DNA of 64,000 bases from Citrobacter sp. RHB25-C09 (GCF_013836145.1 NZ_CP057483.1:496001-560000), one strand, 5' to 3'. Numbered from the stretch's first letter, positions 14,735-24,363 are shown. The notes: a model not told the origin generated them from the sequence alone. Translations and numbers: made by a program.

Positions 14735-16168
14735 TCAAACCAGTTGTTTACGCTGATTCGACGGCGGAATGGATAAAGACTCTCGGTACTTCGCAACGGT
14801 GCGGCGTGCCACCATGATACCCTGTTCCGACAGCATAGATGTTAACTTGCTATCGCTAAGTGGTTTTGCAGGGTTTTCTGCCGCAATCAACTTCTTCACC
14901 AGCGCGCGGATCGCCGTGGAGGAGGCTTCGCCCCCGCCTTCAGTATTCACATGGCTGGAGAAAAAATACTTCAGTTCGAAAATGCCGCGCGGACTATGCA
15001 GATACTTTTGCGTGGTCACACGAGATATAGTCGATTCGTGCATCTCGACGGCCTGGGCGATATCGGCCAGTACCATCGGTTTCATAAATTCTTCGCCCTG
15101 CTCAAAGAACGCTTGCTGCTGTTCTACGATGCAGCGACTGACGCGCAGCAGGGTATCGTTGCGGCTCTCCAGACTTTTAATCAGCCACTTCGCATCCTGC
15201 AAATTGCTGCGGATGTACTGGCTGTCGGCGTCATTACGCCCACCGTTACACATGGCTGCGTAGTGCTGGTTGATCTGCAAACGGGGAATGCTGTCACCGT
15301 TAAGTTCTACCGTCCAGTGACCGTTGTGCTTGCGCACCAGCACGTCTGGGATCACATATTCCGGCTCGCCGGTCTGGATCGACTGTCCCGGTCTGGGATC
15401 AAGCGACTGGATAAGCGTTACCGCTTCTTTCAGCACCTCTTCCTTAAGACGGGTGACGCGCATTAGGGTCCGGAAATCATGGTTCGCCAGCAGATCCAGA
15501 TGATCGCTGATGATGAGCTTTGCCTCATCGAGATAGGGCGTGGATTTCGCGTACTGGGAGAGTTGGATCAGCAGACAGTCGCGCAGATCTTTCGCTGCCA
15601 CGCCAATGGGATCAAACCGTTGAATACGCTTAAGTACGGCTTCGACCTCATCAAGCCCGACCTCTTCGTCGCCCATGCTTTCAAGGATCTCATCCAGCGA
15701 GACGGTGAGATAGCCAGTATCGTCGACGGCATCGACAATCGAGGTGGCAATCGCGCGGTCAGTGTCGGTAAACGGCGTCAGCTCCACCTGCCACATCAGG
15801 TAATCTTGCAGCGTCTGAGTGGTTTCGCCCTGATAAACAGGAAGCTCATCGTCGATGTAGTCGCCGCTGGTACCGGATGGTGTTCCGGCGGTGTAGATTT
15901 CGTCCCAGCTGGCATCGAGCGGCAGCTCTTCCGGCATCTCTTTTTGTTCGAGCGCGTCAGCAGTGTCCAGCGTTTCGCTGTCTGGGGTTTCCTGGGTATC
16001 AACTTCGTCGTGAAGATCGGTTTGCTCTAGCAGTGGATTACTCTCCAGCGCCTGCTGAAGCTCCTGCTGCAGTTCAAGCGTAGACAACTGCAACAGGCGG
16101 ATAGCCTGTTGTAGCTGTGGGGTCATGGCCAACTGCTGGCTGAGCCTGAGTTGCAAACCTTGCTTCAT
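14735..16168 (-). CDS. rpoN: RNA polymerase sigma-54 factor RpoN
   Basis: Alternative sigma factor for enhancer-dependent transcription of nitrogen and other genes. Of 477 residues, region I (1-50) is glutamine- and leucine-rich (LSQQLAMTPQLQQAIRLLQLS), region II is acidic, and region III holds the core-binding part and helix-turn-helix. The diagnostic RpoN box ARRTVAKYRE is at 454-463. It is followed closely by hpf and then by ptsN, rapZ and npr. Confidence 0.98.
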   Translation of the reverse strand: MKQGLQLRLSQQLAMTPQLQQAIRLLQLSTLELQQELQQALESNPLLEQTDLHDEVDTQETPDSETLDTADALEQKEMPEELPLDASWDEIYTAGTPSGTSGDYIDDELPVYQGETTQTLQDYLMWQVELTPFTDTDRAIATSIVDAVDDTGYLTVSLDEILESMGDEEVGLDEVEAVLKRIQRFDPIGVAAKDLRDCLLIQLSQYAKSTPYLDEAKLIISDHLDLLANHDFRTLMRVTRLKEEVLKEAVTLIQSLDPRPGQSIQTGEPEYVIPDVLVRKHNGHWTVELNGDSIPRLQINQHYAAMCNGGRNDADSQYIRSNLQDAKWLIKSLESRNDTLLRVSRCIVEQQQAFFEQGEEFMKPMVLADIAQAVEMHESTISRVTTQKYLHSPRGIFELKYFFSSHVNTEGGGEASSTAIRALVKKLIAAENPAKPLSDSKLTSMLSEQGIMVARRTVAKYRESLSIPPSNQRKQLV

Positions 16169-16215
16169 GTTCAGAGTCGTTGTCTCCCGCTATTACGTCG
16201 CAAACTTCTACCCTA

Positions 16216-16941
16216 TCAGAGTCTGAAGTCTTCCCCAAGGTATACGCGCTTAACATGCTCATCCTGGAGGATTTCTGTCGGCGTACCATGGGCGATCAGG
16301 TGGCCCTGACTCACGATATAGGCGCGTTCACAAACAGCCAGCGTTTCGCGGACGTTATGGTCCGTGATCAACACGCCGAGGCCACTGTCACGCAGGTGCT
16401 CGATAATGCGTTTGATATCGATAACGGAGATCGGGTCGACGCCCGCAAAGGGTTCATCCAGCAGGATAAATTTCGGGTTAGCGGCCAGAGCGCGGGCGAT
16501 TTCAACACGACGGCGTTCCCCCCCAGAGAGCGATTGCCCCAGGCTGTTACGCAGGTGTTCAATGTGGAACTCTTCCATCAGCTCATTGGCACGATCTTCA
16601 CGCTGCTCGTTGGAAAGATCGTCGCGAATTTGCAGTACCGCCATCAGGTTATCGAACACGCTCAGACGGCGGAAAATGGACGCTTCCTGCGGCAGGTAGC
16701 CAATGCCACGGCGGGCACGGGCATGCAGCGGCAGCAGGCTGATATCTTCTTCGTCGATGATGATATTGCCCGCATCACGCGGAACGATACCGACAACCAT
16801 GTAGAAAGTGGTGGTTTTACCGGCGCCGTTCGGCCCGAGCAGACCCACAATCTCGCCAGAGTTGACGGTCAGACTGACATCTTCTACGACGCGGCGACCC
16901 TTGTAGGCCTTCGCCAGATTCTTTGCAGTTAATGTTGCCAT
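16216..16941 (-). CDS. lptB: LPS export ABC transporter ATPase LptB
   Basis: Cytoplasmic ATPase (241 residues) of the LptB2FG transporter that extracts LPS from the inner membrane. Walker A GPNGAGKTT is at 36-44, the signature LSGGERRR and Walker B FILLDEPFAG follow, and a switch histidine is seen in ITDHN. It begins 6 bases after lptA. LptF and LptG are not in the window. Confidence 0.98.
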   Translation of the reverse strand: MATLTAKNLAKAYKGRRVVEDVSLTVNSGEIVGLLGPNGAGKTTTFYMVVGIVPRDAGNIIIDEEDISLLPLHARARRGIGYLPQEASIFRRLSVFDNLMAVLQIRDDLSNEQREDRANELMEEFHIEHLRNSLGQSLSGGERRRVEIARALAANPKFILLDEPFAGVDPISVIDIKRIIEHLRDSGLGVLITDHNVRETLAVCERAYIVSQGHLIAHGTPTEILQDEHVKRVYLGEDFRL

Positions 16942-16947
16942 AACGAA

Positions 16948-17502
16948 TTAGTTACTCTTCTTCTGAGCCGGAGCCTGGTCTTTGTTTTTGTCCTGCAACT
17001 GCGACGGCACCAGTACGGTGGTCACGCGTTTGCCTTTTTCACTAAAGGCCTGCATTTTCTGCTCTTTCACCAGATAGGTAATTTTGTCGCCTGCGATATT
17101 GCTGTCGATCTGTTCGAGGAAGGCGTTGCCGGTCAGCACAACGAAATCTTTCGCCAGTTCGTAATGCATTTTCGCGGCGCGGCCTTTCACCGGCTTGCCG
17201 TTGTCCTGCATCTGATAGAACGTTGCCGGATTACCAAAGCCATCAATGACTTCTTTACCTTCTTCACCGCCAGGACGGGTCACGACCACTTTGTCGGCGT
17301 TAATTTTGATGGTGCCCTGGGTGACGATGACGTTACCGGTGAAGGTAACAACATTACCCTGCATGTCCAGAGACTGCTGATCCGATTCAATGTGGATCGG
17401 CTGCTCGGTATCGCCGGTTACGGCGAACGCCGGAATGCTGGCGGCCAGAAGTGAGCTGGCAAGCACAAGATTAAGGCTGAGTTTGTTTGTTTTGAATTTC
17501 AT
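16948..17502 (-). CDS. lptA: LPS transport periplasmic bridge protein LptA
   Basis: Beta-jellyroll protein (184 residues) that forms the periplasmic bridge carrying LPS from LptC to LptD. A cleavable signal peptide ends near residue 27 (ASIPAFA). The start at 17502 gives the E. coli-like N-terminus MKFKTNKLSLN; it lies 32 bases inside the 3' end of lptC. A candidate sigma-E promoter lies 60-90 bases upstream inside lptC, matching the envelope-stress control known in E. coli. Confidence 0.96.
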   Translation of the reverse strand: MKFKTNKLSLNLVLASSLLAASIPAFAVTGDTEQPIHIESDQQSLDMQGNVVTFTGNVIVTQGTIKINADKVVVTRPGGEEGKEVIDGFGNPATFYQMQDNGKPVKGRAAKMHYELAKDFVVLTGNAFLEQIDSNIAGDKITYLVKEQKMQAFSEKGKRVTTVLVPSQLQDKNKDQAPAQKKSN

Positions 17503-18046
17503 AAGAGGTTCTAACCTTTTCAATCAGCTCGGCGTTCTTGCTGCGTAAGTTGCCGCGCATTTTCAGTCCGCTGGAGTTAAATGTTGTTCCGTATAACGTG
17601 ACGAGGTCTTCAGAGGTAACATCCTGCGTTACCAGATTGATCTGCGCGTTATCGGTGGTAATTCGACGAAGTTGAGCGTCAGGCACCAGCGCATTGACTT
17701 CAACGTGTCCATACAGATACAGCATCCGATCTTCAGTCAGTTTGGCTTTATCCGCCTTAATTGACCACGTCGGGACCTTGTCCTTATCAAAGGTGGTTAA
17801 TACCGGTTGAGTAAACCACGATACGGCCTGCTCGGAATAATACTCAACGTGTTGAGCAATCAGCCGATAGCTCAGCGCACCTTCCGGGCTGTATACGACG
17901 GTATCCGTGTGCTCGCTTTTGTAGGTCGGGTCGTTATTGTTCACGACGACCTGCGTGGTATCGTCTTTATCGGCCAAATTAATACCAATCAGCACCAGCA
18001 CGGCCAATGACAGTAGAATGATAACCCAACGTCTGGCTTTACTCAT
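17471..18046 (-). CDS. lptC: LPS export protein LptC
   Basis: Bitopic inner-membrane protein (191 residues): one N-terminal membrane helix (about 7-25) and a periplasmic jellyroll that receives LPS from LptB2FG and passes it to LptA. It overlaps kdsC by four bases at its start and lptA by 32 bases at its end, so LPS precursor synthesis and export are tightly coupled. Confidence 0.97.
   Translation of the reverse strand: MSKARRWVIILLSLAVLVLIGINLADKDDTTQVVVNNNDPTYKSEHTDTVVYSPEGALSYRLIAQHVEYYSEQAVSWFTQPVLTTFDKDKVPTWSIKADKAKLTEDRMLYLYGHVEVNALVPDAQLRRITTDNAQINLVTQDVTSEDLVTLYGTTFNSSGLKMRGNLRSKNAELIEKVRTSYEIQNKQTQP
17563..17590 (-). promoter_or_regulatory. Candidate sigma-E promoter of lptAB
   Basis: Minus strand: GGAACAA (17590-17584), 16 bases, then ACTGA (17567-17563), compared with the sigma-E consensus GGAACTT-N16-TCTGA. 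The predicted start is about 55 bases before lptA. Sigma-E control of lptA is known in E. coli; the assignment of these bases is inference. Confidence 0.45.
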
Positions 18047-18609
18047 ATCGATTGCCCTTTGGCCTCATCAAGCTTACCCTGCGCCAGTAATAATAAATCA
18101 CAGACTTCCCGAACCGCGCCGCGTCCACCAGCGATTTTTGTCACATAATCCGCACGCGGGATCAGTAATGGATGCGCATCGGCGACAGCGACGCTTAAGC
18201 CCACTTTTTCCATCACCGGCCAGTCGATGAGATCGTCACCCACGTAAGCCACGTTTTCCGGGGCAATTGCCAGTTTACCCAACAGATCGTTAAAGGCCAC
18301 CAGCTTGTCGGACTGACCCTGATACAGGTGCGTTATCCGTAATGTGGCACAGCGATCTTCTACCAGTTTAGCCTTTCGCCCGGTAATGATAGCGACTTCG
18401 ATATCAGATGTGAGCGCACAGCGAATACCGTAACCGTCGCGGACATTGAAGGCCTTTAGCTCCTCGCCGTTATTGCCCATATAGATCAGGCCATCGGACA
18501 GCACGCCATCCACATCGAGGATCAGCAGACGGATTTGCTCTGCTTTGGCAATGACTTCAGTGCTGACGGGGCCGTAACAGGTCGCAAGCGACGCACCTGC
18601 TTTACTCAT
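18043..18609 (-). CDS. kdsC: Kdo-8-phosphate phosphatase KdsC
   Basis: HAD-superfamily phosphatase (188 residues) that makes free Kdo for the LPS inner core. Motif I LILDVDGVLSDG carries the nucleophilic aspartate, and motif III/IV residues appear in GDDLIDWPVM. It begins 20 bases after kdsD and overlaps lptC by four bases. Confidence 0.97.
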   Translation of the reverse strand: MSKAGASLATCYGPVSTEVIAKAEQIRLLILDVDGVLSDGLIYMGNNGEELKAFNVRDGYGIRCALTSDIEVAIITGRKAKLVEDRCATLRITHLYQGQSDKLVAFNDLLGKLAIAPENVAYVGDDLIDWPVMEKVGLSVAVADAHPLLIPRADYVTKIAGGRGAVREVCDLLLLAQGKLDEAKGQSI

Positions 18610-18629
18610 TTCTCATTATCCTTGAATTT

Positions 18630-19616
18630 CTACACTACGCCTGCACGCAGCAGATCATGCATATGTAACACACCGAGTAACTGGTCGCCATCAGCAACCA
18701 TGACGGAGGTGATATGGCGGGACTGCATTAAGTTCAGGGCATCAACGGCCAGAATGCCCGGGCGCACGCGAATGCCGCCTGGCGTCATGACGTCGGCAAT
18801 GCCGAGCTGGCGCACGTCAACGCCCATGTCAAACACACGACGTAAATCACCGTCGGTGAAGATACCGTCGATCTTCATCGAAGCATCGCAGATCACGGTC
18901 ATGCCGAGATTCTTGCGGGTGATCTCCAGCAGCGCGTCGCGCAAGCTGGCGTCTTTAGTGACATGCGGAATCTCATCGCCCGTGTGCATAATATCGTTTA
19001 CGCGCAGCAGCAGTTTACGCCCCAGTGCGCCACCCGGATGCGACAACGCGAAGTCTTCAGCGGTAAAGCCGCGCGCCTTTAATAAAGCCACGGCCAGCGC
19101 ATCGCCCATGACTAATGTGGCGGTCGTGCTGCTGGTCGGTGCAAGCCCAAGCGGACAGGCCTCTTTCGGTACTTTAACACACAGATGCACATCCGCGGCA
19201 CGCGCCATGCTGCTTTCTGGTCGACCGGTGATACAGATAAGCTGAACCTGTAACCGCTTAAGGACCGGAATCAAGGCGGCAATCTCGCTGGATTCGCCGG
19301 AGTTGGAGATGGCAATGACGACATCCTGCGGCGCGACCATCCCGAGATCGCCATGGGCGGCTTCACCTGGATGCACAAAGAACGAAGGGGTTCCGGTGCT
19401 GGCAAACGTGGCGGCCATTTTGCGCCCGATATGCCCCGATTTCCCCATGCCCATCACCACGACTTTACCGGTGCAGTTAAACATCTTTTCACAGGCGAGA
19501 GTGAAATCCTGGTTGATATACTGATCAAGCTCGGCCAGGCCTTCACGTTCAATCGACAGGACCTCTTTGCCGGCCTGCTGAAAGTCAAAACCCGGTTGTA
19601 ACGCTAAGTGCGACAT
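18630..19616 (-). CDS. kdsD: Arabinose-5-phosphate isomerase KdsD
   Basis: Converts ribulose-5-phosphate to arabinose-5-phosphate, the first step of Kdo synthesis. The 328 residues comprise an SIS domain (VVVMGMGKSGHIGRK and AISNSGESSE are the sugar-phosphate loops) followed by two CBS domains (about 205-328). It begins 12 bases after yrbG and precedes kdsC. Confidence 0.97.
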   Translation of the reverse strand: MSHLALQPGFDFQQAGKEVLSIEREGLAELDQYINQDFTLACEKMFNCTGKVVVMGMGKSGHIGRKMAATFASTGTPSFFVHPGEAAHGDLGMVAPQDVVIAISNSGESSEIAALIPVLKRLQVQLICITGRPESSMARAADVHLCVKVPKEACPLGLAPTSSTTATLVMGDALAVALLKARGFTAEDFALSHPGGALGRKLLLRVNDIMHTGDEIPHVTKDASLRDALLEITRKNLGMTVICDASMKIDGIFTDGDLRRVFDMGVDVRQLGIADVMTPGGIRVRPGILAVDALNLMQSRHITSVMVADGDQLLGVLHMHDLLRAGVV

Positions 19617-19628
19617 AATCTGTTCCAG

Positions 19629-20606
19629 TTATCCAACGAGAAGCGGCGATAGCCAATACAGCATCGCCAGCCATACGATAAAACCGCCGGTCAGCAGCAT
19701 GCCCGCGCTCCGACCGGACTGGCGGGGGCGCCGCCAGCAGAGAACTGCAAAAATAATACTTACCAACAGCATCACGCTATAGTCACGGCTAAACGCCAGC
19801 GGATTCACCTCGCCAGGGGTGATCAGTGCTGGAAGTCCGAGGACAATGGCAAGGTTAAAAATGTTTGCGCCAATAATATTGCCCACTGCGATATCACTTT
19901 CGCCTTTTCGTACACCGGCAATGGCAGTGGCAAGTTCCGGCAGGCTGGTGCCTATGGCAATAACCGTCAGGCCAATTGTCAGCTCGCTCATGGCGAAATA
20001 ATTGGCGATCACAGTCGCGTTATCCACCACCATGCGGGTAGCCATCGGCATGATGATCAGCGCAACGCCCAGCCACAAAAACGCCACTGGTAGCCCGCCT
20101 TCGCGCGGGAGTTCTGCCATCTGCTCGCGGGTAAGGCTGTCGTTGCCTTGTCGTTCGGCCAGCCGCGCGATTTTAACAATGAACAGCAGCCATAGCACGG
20201 CTAGCAATAGCAAAAAGATACCATCGGTGCGGCTTAATTGTCCGTCAAACAGTACGGAACCGGCCACCACGCTGACCAATAACATTAACGGTAACTCGCG
20301 GCGCAGAATATCGGAATGCACGGTAAATGGATGGATTAAGGCCGCCAGTCCGAGGATCAACAGAATATTCGTAATGTTGGAGCCGAGCGCTGTGCCGACG
20401 GCCAAATCTAACTGTCCATGTAGCGACGCCGCGAGCGAGACGATAATCTCGGGCAGCGAGGTGCCGATACTGACAACCGTCATGCCTATAATGAGGGGAG
20501 GGATCCCGAAGGTTCGGCACAGGATAGACGCGGCAAACACCATGCGGTCGGCGCCGTAGACGACCAGAAGTAAACCAATGATTAACAGCGCCGTTGCTAA
20601 AAGCAT
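19629..20606 (-). CDS. yrbG: Predicted calcium/sodium antiporter YrbG
   Basis: Inner-membrane protein (325 residues) of the calcium/cation antiporter family with about ten hydrophobic segments. The two alpha-repeat motifs are seen as SIGTSLPEIIVSL...VGTALGSNITNI and AIGTSLPELATAI...VGNIIGANIFN. Its substrate is predicted, not shown. It is first in the kdsD-kdsC-lptCAB string and diverges from mlaF across a 213-bp gap holding promoters I could not define well. Confidence 0.93.
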   Translation of the reverse strand: MLLATALLIIGLLLVVYGADRMVFAASILCRTFGIPPLIIGMTVVSIGTSLPEIIVSLAASLHGQLDLAVGTALGSNITNILLILGLAALIHPFTVHSDILRRELPLMLLVSVVAGSVLFDGQLSRTDGIFLLLLAVLWLLFIVKIARLAERQGNDSLTREQMAELPREGGLPVAFLWLGVALIIMPMATRMVVDNATVIANYFAMSELTIGLTVIAIGTSLPELATAIAGVRKGESDIAVGNIIGANIFNLAIVLGLPALITPGEVNPLAFSRDYSVMLLVSIIFAVLCWRRPRQSGRSAGMLLTGGFIVWLAMLYWLSPLLVG

Positions 20607-20819
20607 CTATAGTCCTTTCTTCAGGTATACTCGCCAGATCCACGGGGATCTCTCTGGAAGCCGCAATGAAGTCTTAATTTTGACTATATGCGGCTAAAAA
20701 GTAAAACAAATGCCAGCTTTCGCTAACCACGACGGGTAATATTCTGTAAATATGGTGGGTCATGATGAAACTGAACGCCAAAATCTTCGATTAACGAGGC
20801 AAGAGTAAAGGATGAATCA

Positions 20820-21632
20820 ATGGAGCAGCCTGTGGCGAATCTAGTCGACATGCGCGATGTCAGCTTCACGCGTGGCGAGCGCTGCATTTTCGATAATATT
20901 TCCCTGACGGTGCCGCGTGGAAAGATCACCGCGATCATGGGGCCCTCCGGCATCGGTAAAACGACGCTGTTGCGCCTGATTGGCGGTCAAATTCCGCCAG
21001 ACCACGGCGAGATCCTTTTTGATGGCGAGAATATCCCAGCCATGTCCCGCTCGCGGCTTTACACTGTACGCAAGCGGATGAGCATGCTGTTTCAGTCGGG
21101 TGCGCTGTTTACCGATATGAACGTTTTCGACAACGTGGCCTATCCGCTACGCGAGCATACCACGCTTCCCGCTGCGCTATTGAAAAGTACGGTGATGATG
21201 AAACTGGAAGCTGTCGGCCTGCGCGGTGCGGCCAGGCTGATGCCTTCAGAGCTTTCAGGCGGGATGGCGAGACGTGCCGCTTTAGCGCGTGCAATTGCGC
21301 TGGAGCCGGATCTGATCATGTTTGATGAGCCATTCGTCGGCCAGGACCCGATCACCATGGGCGTGCTGGTAAAATTGATCTCAGAATTAAACAGTGTGCT
21401 GGGCGTCACCTGCGTCGTGGTATCGCACGATGTGCCAGAAGTCCTGAGCATTGCGGATCACGCCTATATTATGGCGGATAAAAAAATAGTGGCCCACGGC
21501 AGCGCACAGTCGTTGCAAGAGAATGACGACCCGCGCGTGCGTCAGTTCCTGGATGGCATAGCTGACGGGCCGGTCCCGTTCCGCTATCCTGCGGGCGATT
21601 ATCACTCTGATTTACTCGGAACAGGGAGTTAA
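20820..21632 (+). CDS. mlaF: Phospholipid ABC transporter ATPase MlaF
   Basis: ATPase (270 residues) of the MlaFEDB complex that moves phospholipids between outer and inner membrane to keep the outer leaflet asymmetric. Walker A GPSGIGKTT, signature LSGGMARR and Walker B LIMFDEPFVGQD are visible. The C-terminal extension (about 240-270) is the part that packs against MlaB and the partner MlaF in E. coli. First gene of mlaFEDCB. Confidence 0.98.
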   Translation: MEQPVANLVDMRDVSFTRGERCIFDNISLTVPRGKITAIMGPSGIGKTTLLRLIGGQIPPDHGEILFDGENIPAMSRSRLYTVRKRMSMLFQSGALFTDMNVFDNVAYPLREHTTLPAALLKSTVMMKLEAVGLRGAARLMPSELSGGMARRAALARAIALEPDLIMFDEPFVGQDPITMGVLVKLISELNSVLGVTCVVVSHDVPEVLSIADHAYIMADKKIVAHGSAQSLQENDDPRVRQFLDGIADGPVPFRYPAGDYHSDLLGTGS

Positions 21633-21639
21633 GCCACTC

Positions 21640-22422
21640 ATGCTGTTAAATGCACTGGCGACGCTGGGACATAAAGGGATAAAAACCCTCAGAACGTTCG
21701 GGCGCGCCGGGTTAATGTTATTCAATGCGCTGGTAGGCAAACCGGAATTTCGCAAACATGCGCCGCTGCTGGTGCGCCAACTCTATAATGTGGGTGTCCT
21801 GTCGATGCTCATTATTGTGGTTTCTGGCGTGTTCATCGGGATGGTGCTGGGGTTACAGGGCTATTTGGTTCTGACGACCTACAGTGCGGAAACCAGTCTC
21901 GGGATGCTGGTCGCGCTTTCACTGCTGCGTGAACTTGGTCCGGTTGTGGCTGCACTGCTCTTTGCCGGACGGGCGGGTTCCGCACTGACGGCGGAAATTG
22001 GCCTGATGCGCGCCACCGAGCAGCTTTCCAGTATGGAAATGATGGCCGTCGATCCGCTGCGTCGGGTGATCTCCCCTCGCTTCTGGGCCGGCGTCATTTC
22101 GCTACCACTGCTGACGATCCTTTTCGTGGCGGTTGGCATCTGGGGCGGTTCGCTGGTTGGCGTAAGCTGGAAGGGGATCGACGCCGGTTTCTTCTGGTCA
22201 GCGATGCAAAATGCCGTCGACTGGCGCCTCGACCTGGTGAACTGTTTGATTAAAAGCGTGGTGTTCGCCATCACGGTAACGTGGATTGCATTGTTCAATG
22301 GCTATGATGCGATTCCAACCTCGGCGGGAATCAGCCGGGCAACCACACGCACCGTTGTGCACTCGTCGCTGGCCGTACTGGGCCTGGACTTTGTGCTGAC
22401 CGCATTGATGTTTGGGAATTGA
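21640..22422 (+). CDS. mlaE: Phospholipid ABC transporter permease MlaE
   Basis: Membrane-spanning permease (260 residues) of MlaFEDB with about five to six hydrophobic segments; the family hallmark RELGPVVAALLFAGRAGSALTAEIGLM stretch (near residues 90-120) contacts MlaF. It starts 7 bases after mlaF and ends 4 bases before mlaD. Confidence 0.97.
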   Translation: MLLNALATLGHKGIKTLRTFGRAGLMLFNALVGKPEFRKHAPLLVRQLYNVGVLSMLIIVVSGVFIGMVLGLQGYLVLTTYSAETSLGMLVALSLLRELGPVVAALLFAGRAGSALTAEIGLMRATEQLSSMEMMAVDPLRRVISPRFWAGVISLPLLTILFVAVGIWGGSLVGVSWKGIDAGFFWSAMQNAVDWRLDLVNCLIKSVVFAITVTWIALFNGYDAIPTSAGISRATTRTVVHSSLAVLGLDFVLTALMFGN

Positions 22423-22426
22423 GTTC

Positions 22427-22984
22427 ATGCAAACGAAAAAAAATGAAATTTGGGTGGGGATCTTCTTATTAGCAGCACTGCTGGCAGCCCTCTTTGTCTG
22501 CCTTAAAGTGGCTAACGTGACCTCTATGCGCACGGAACCTACCTACACGATTTATGCGACATTCGATAATATCGGTGGTCTGAACGTGCGTTCACCGGTG
22601 CGTATCGGTGGGGTGGTTGTTGGTCGGGTGACGGACATCTCTTTAGATCCGAAAACCTACCTGCCACGCGTCACGCTGGATATCGAGCAACGCTATAACC
22701 ACATTCCGGATACCAGTTCGCTGAGCATCCGAACCTCCGGTCTGCTGGGCGAGCAGTACCTGGCGCTGAACGTCGGTTTCGAAGATCCTGAGCTGGGAAC
22801 GTCTATCCTCAAGGATGGCGGCACCATTCAGGACACTAAATCCGCCATGGTACTGGAAGATATGATTGGTCAGTTCCTTTACAACAGTAACAGTAAAGGC
22901 GATGACAATAAGAATACTGGCGATGCGCCGGCCCCGGCTGAAGGCCATAATGAAGCCACTGGGCCTGCGGGCACAACGAATTAA
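22427..22984 (+). CDS. mlaD: MCE-domain phospholipid-binding protein MlaD
   Basis: One N-terminal membrane helix (about 7-26) and a periplasmic MCE domain that forms a hexameric lipid channel on MlaE. The 185 residues start at MQTKKNEIWVG. The start 15 bases downstream of the first in-frame ATG is preferred because it gives the E. coli N-terminus. The tail is low-complexity (ASN/GLY/THR-rich). Confidence 0.96.
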   Translation: MQTKKNEIWVGIFLLAALLAALFVCLKVANVTSMRTEPTYTIYATFDNIGGLNVRSPVRIGGVVVGRVTDISLDPKTYLPRVTLDIEQRYNHIPDTSSLSIRTSGLLGEQYLALNVGFEDPELGTSILKDGGTIQDTKSAMVLEDMIGQFLYNSNSKGDDNKNTGDAPAPAEGHNEATGPAGTTN

Positions 22985-23001
22985 TCTCAGGAGAATCGAC
23001 A

Positions 23002-23637
23002 ATGTTTAAACGCTTAATGATGGTGGCGCTGCTGGTGATTGCACCGCTGAGCGCGGCCACCGCCGCCGATCAGACTAATCCATATAAGCTCATGGACGAA
23101 GCGGCGCAGAAAACCTTCGACCGCCTGAAAAATGAACAACCCAAAATCCGCGCGAACCCGGATTATCTGCGTGACGTGGTCGACCAGGAACTGCTGCCGT
23201 ATGTGCAGGTAAAATATGCCGGTGCGCTGGTGCTGGGCCGTTACTATAAAGACGCAACGCCGGCGCAGCGTGAAGCCTACTTCACCGCGTTCCGCGAATA
23301 CCTGAAGCAGGCATATGGCCAGGCACTGGCAATGTATCATGGTCAGACTTACCAGATTGCGCCTGAACAGCCGATTGGTGACGCGACCATCGTACCGATC
23401 CGCGTCACTATTATCGATCCCAACGGCCGTCCTCCGGTGCGTCTGGACTTCCAGTGGCGTAAAAATTCCCAGAGCGGTCACTGGCAGGCGTATGACATGA
23501 TCGCCGAAGGCGTCAGCATGATCACTACCAAACAGAATGAGTGGAGCGACCTGCTGCGTACGAAAGGGATCGACGGCCTGACCGCGCAGCTGAAATCTAT
23601 CGCGCAGCAGAAAATTACCCTGGAAGAGAAAAAGTAA
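23002..23637 (+). CDS. mlaC: Periplasmic phospholipid-binding protein MlaC
   Basis: Soluble carrier (211 residues) that shuttles phospholipids between MlaA-OmpC in the outer membrane and MlaD. A signal peptide ends near residue 21 (LSAATAA). It follows mlaD by 17 bases after a CAGGAG ribosome-binding site, and its stop shares one base with the mlaB start (TAATG). Confidence 0.97.
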   Translation: MFKRLMMVALLVIAPLSAATAADQTNPYKLMDEAAQKTFDRLKNEQPKIRANPDYLRDVVDQELLPYVQVKYAGALVLGRYYKDATPAQREAYFTAFREYLKQAYGQALAMYHGQTYQIAPEQPIGDATIVPIRVTIIDPNGRPPVRLDFQWRKNSQSGHWQAYDMIAEGVSMITTKQNEWSDLLRTKGIDGLTAQLKSIAQQKITLEEKK

Positions 23638-23933
23638 TGACGCAGTCACTCCGCTGGAACCGTGACGGCGATAAGCTGGCGCTGGTGGGAGAACTGGACC
23701 AGGACGTGCTTAACCCGTTATGGGATGCGCGCGTTGAGGCGATGGCGGGAGTCACCGTCATCGACCTCAGCCTGGTATCCCGGGTGGATACCGGCGGGCT
23801 GGCGCTGCTGGTGCATCTTATCGACCTGGCAAAGCAGCAGGGTAACCACGTAACGTTAAAAGGGGTAAACGACAAGGTTTACACTCTCGCGCAGTTATAT
23901 AACCTGCCCGACGACGTACTTCCCCGCCTGTAA
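23637..23933 (+). CDS. mlaB: STAS-domain protein MlaB
   Basis: Cytoplasmic STAS-domain subunit (98 residues) that binds MlaF and activates its ATPase. The start at 23637 overlaps the mlaC stop (TAATG) and gives the E. coli N-terminus MTQSLRWNRDGD. The STAS core DLSLVSRVDTGGLALLVH is clear. Last gene of the mla set; a BIME follows. Confidence 0.95.
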   Translation: MTQSLRWNRDGDKLALVGELDQDVLNPLWDARVEAMAGVTVIDLSLVSRVDTGGLALLVHLIDLAKQQGNHVTLKGVNDKVYTLAQLYNLPDDVLPRL

Positions 23934-23938
23934 TGTCT

Positions 23939-24026
23939 GCCGGATGGCACCGTGTGTGCCTTATCCGGCATGGCATTATCTCTGAGCCCTGGGCCGGATA
24001 AGATGCGCTAGCGTCGCTATCCGGCA
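23939..24026. repeat. REP/BIME element (mlaB-ibaG)
   Basis: Inverted REP units: GCCGGATGGCACC...CTTATCCGGCA (23939-23970) and GGCCGGATAAGATG...GCTATCCGGCA (23993-24025). It lies between co-oriented genes, where it may protect the mlaFEDCB mRNA 3' end. Confidence 0.9.
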
Positions 24027-24108
24027 TTTTTGCGGCGATGATCTATATGCCGACGCAACTTTGCTCTAAGATGTTTGGCTGTTTTCACATACTACGAATG
24101 AAGAGCCC

Positions 24109-24363
24109 ATGGAAAATAATGAAATTCAGAGCGTACTGATGAACGCGCTCTCTCTCCAGGAAGTCCACGTCTCTGGCGATGGCAGTCACTTTCAGGTTAT
24201 TGCCGTGGGTGAGATGTTTGACGGCATGAGTCGGGTTAAAAAGCAGCAGTCGGTCTATGCGCCGCTGATGGAATATATTGCGGACAACCGCATCCATGCC
24301 TTGTCGATCAAAGCGTATACCCCCGCAGAGTGGGCCCGCGATCGCAAACTTAATGGTTTTTGA
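24109..24363 (+). CDS. ibaG: BolA-family acid stress protein IbaG
   Basis: Small BolA-family protein (84 residues; formerly yrbA) that works with monothiol glutaredoxin in iron-sulfur handling and acid stress. The family histidine lies in the LQEVHVSGDGSHFQVIAVG segment, and the helix-turn-helix-like C-terminal half is present. It starts after a BIME and lies 52 bases ahead of murA. Confidence 0.95.
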   Translation: MENNEIQSVLMNALSLQEVHVSGDGSHFQVIAVGEMFDGMSRVKKQQSVYAPLMEYIADNRIHALSIKAYTPAEWARDRKLNGF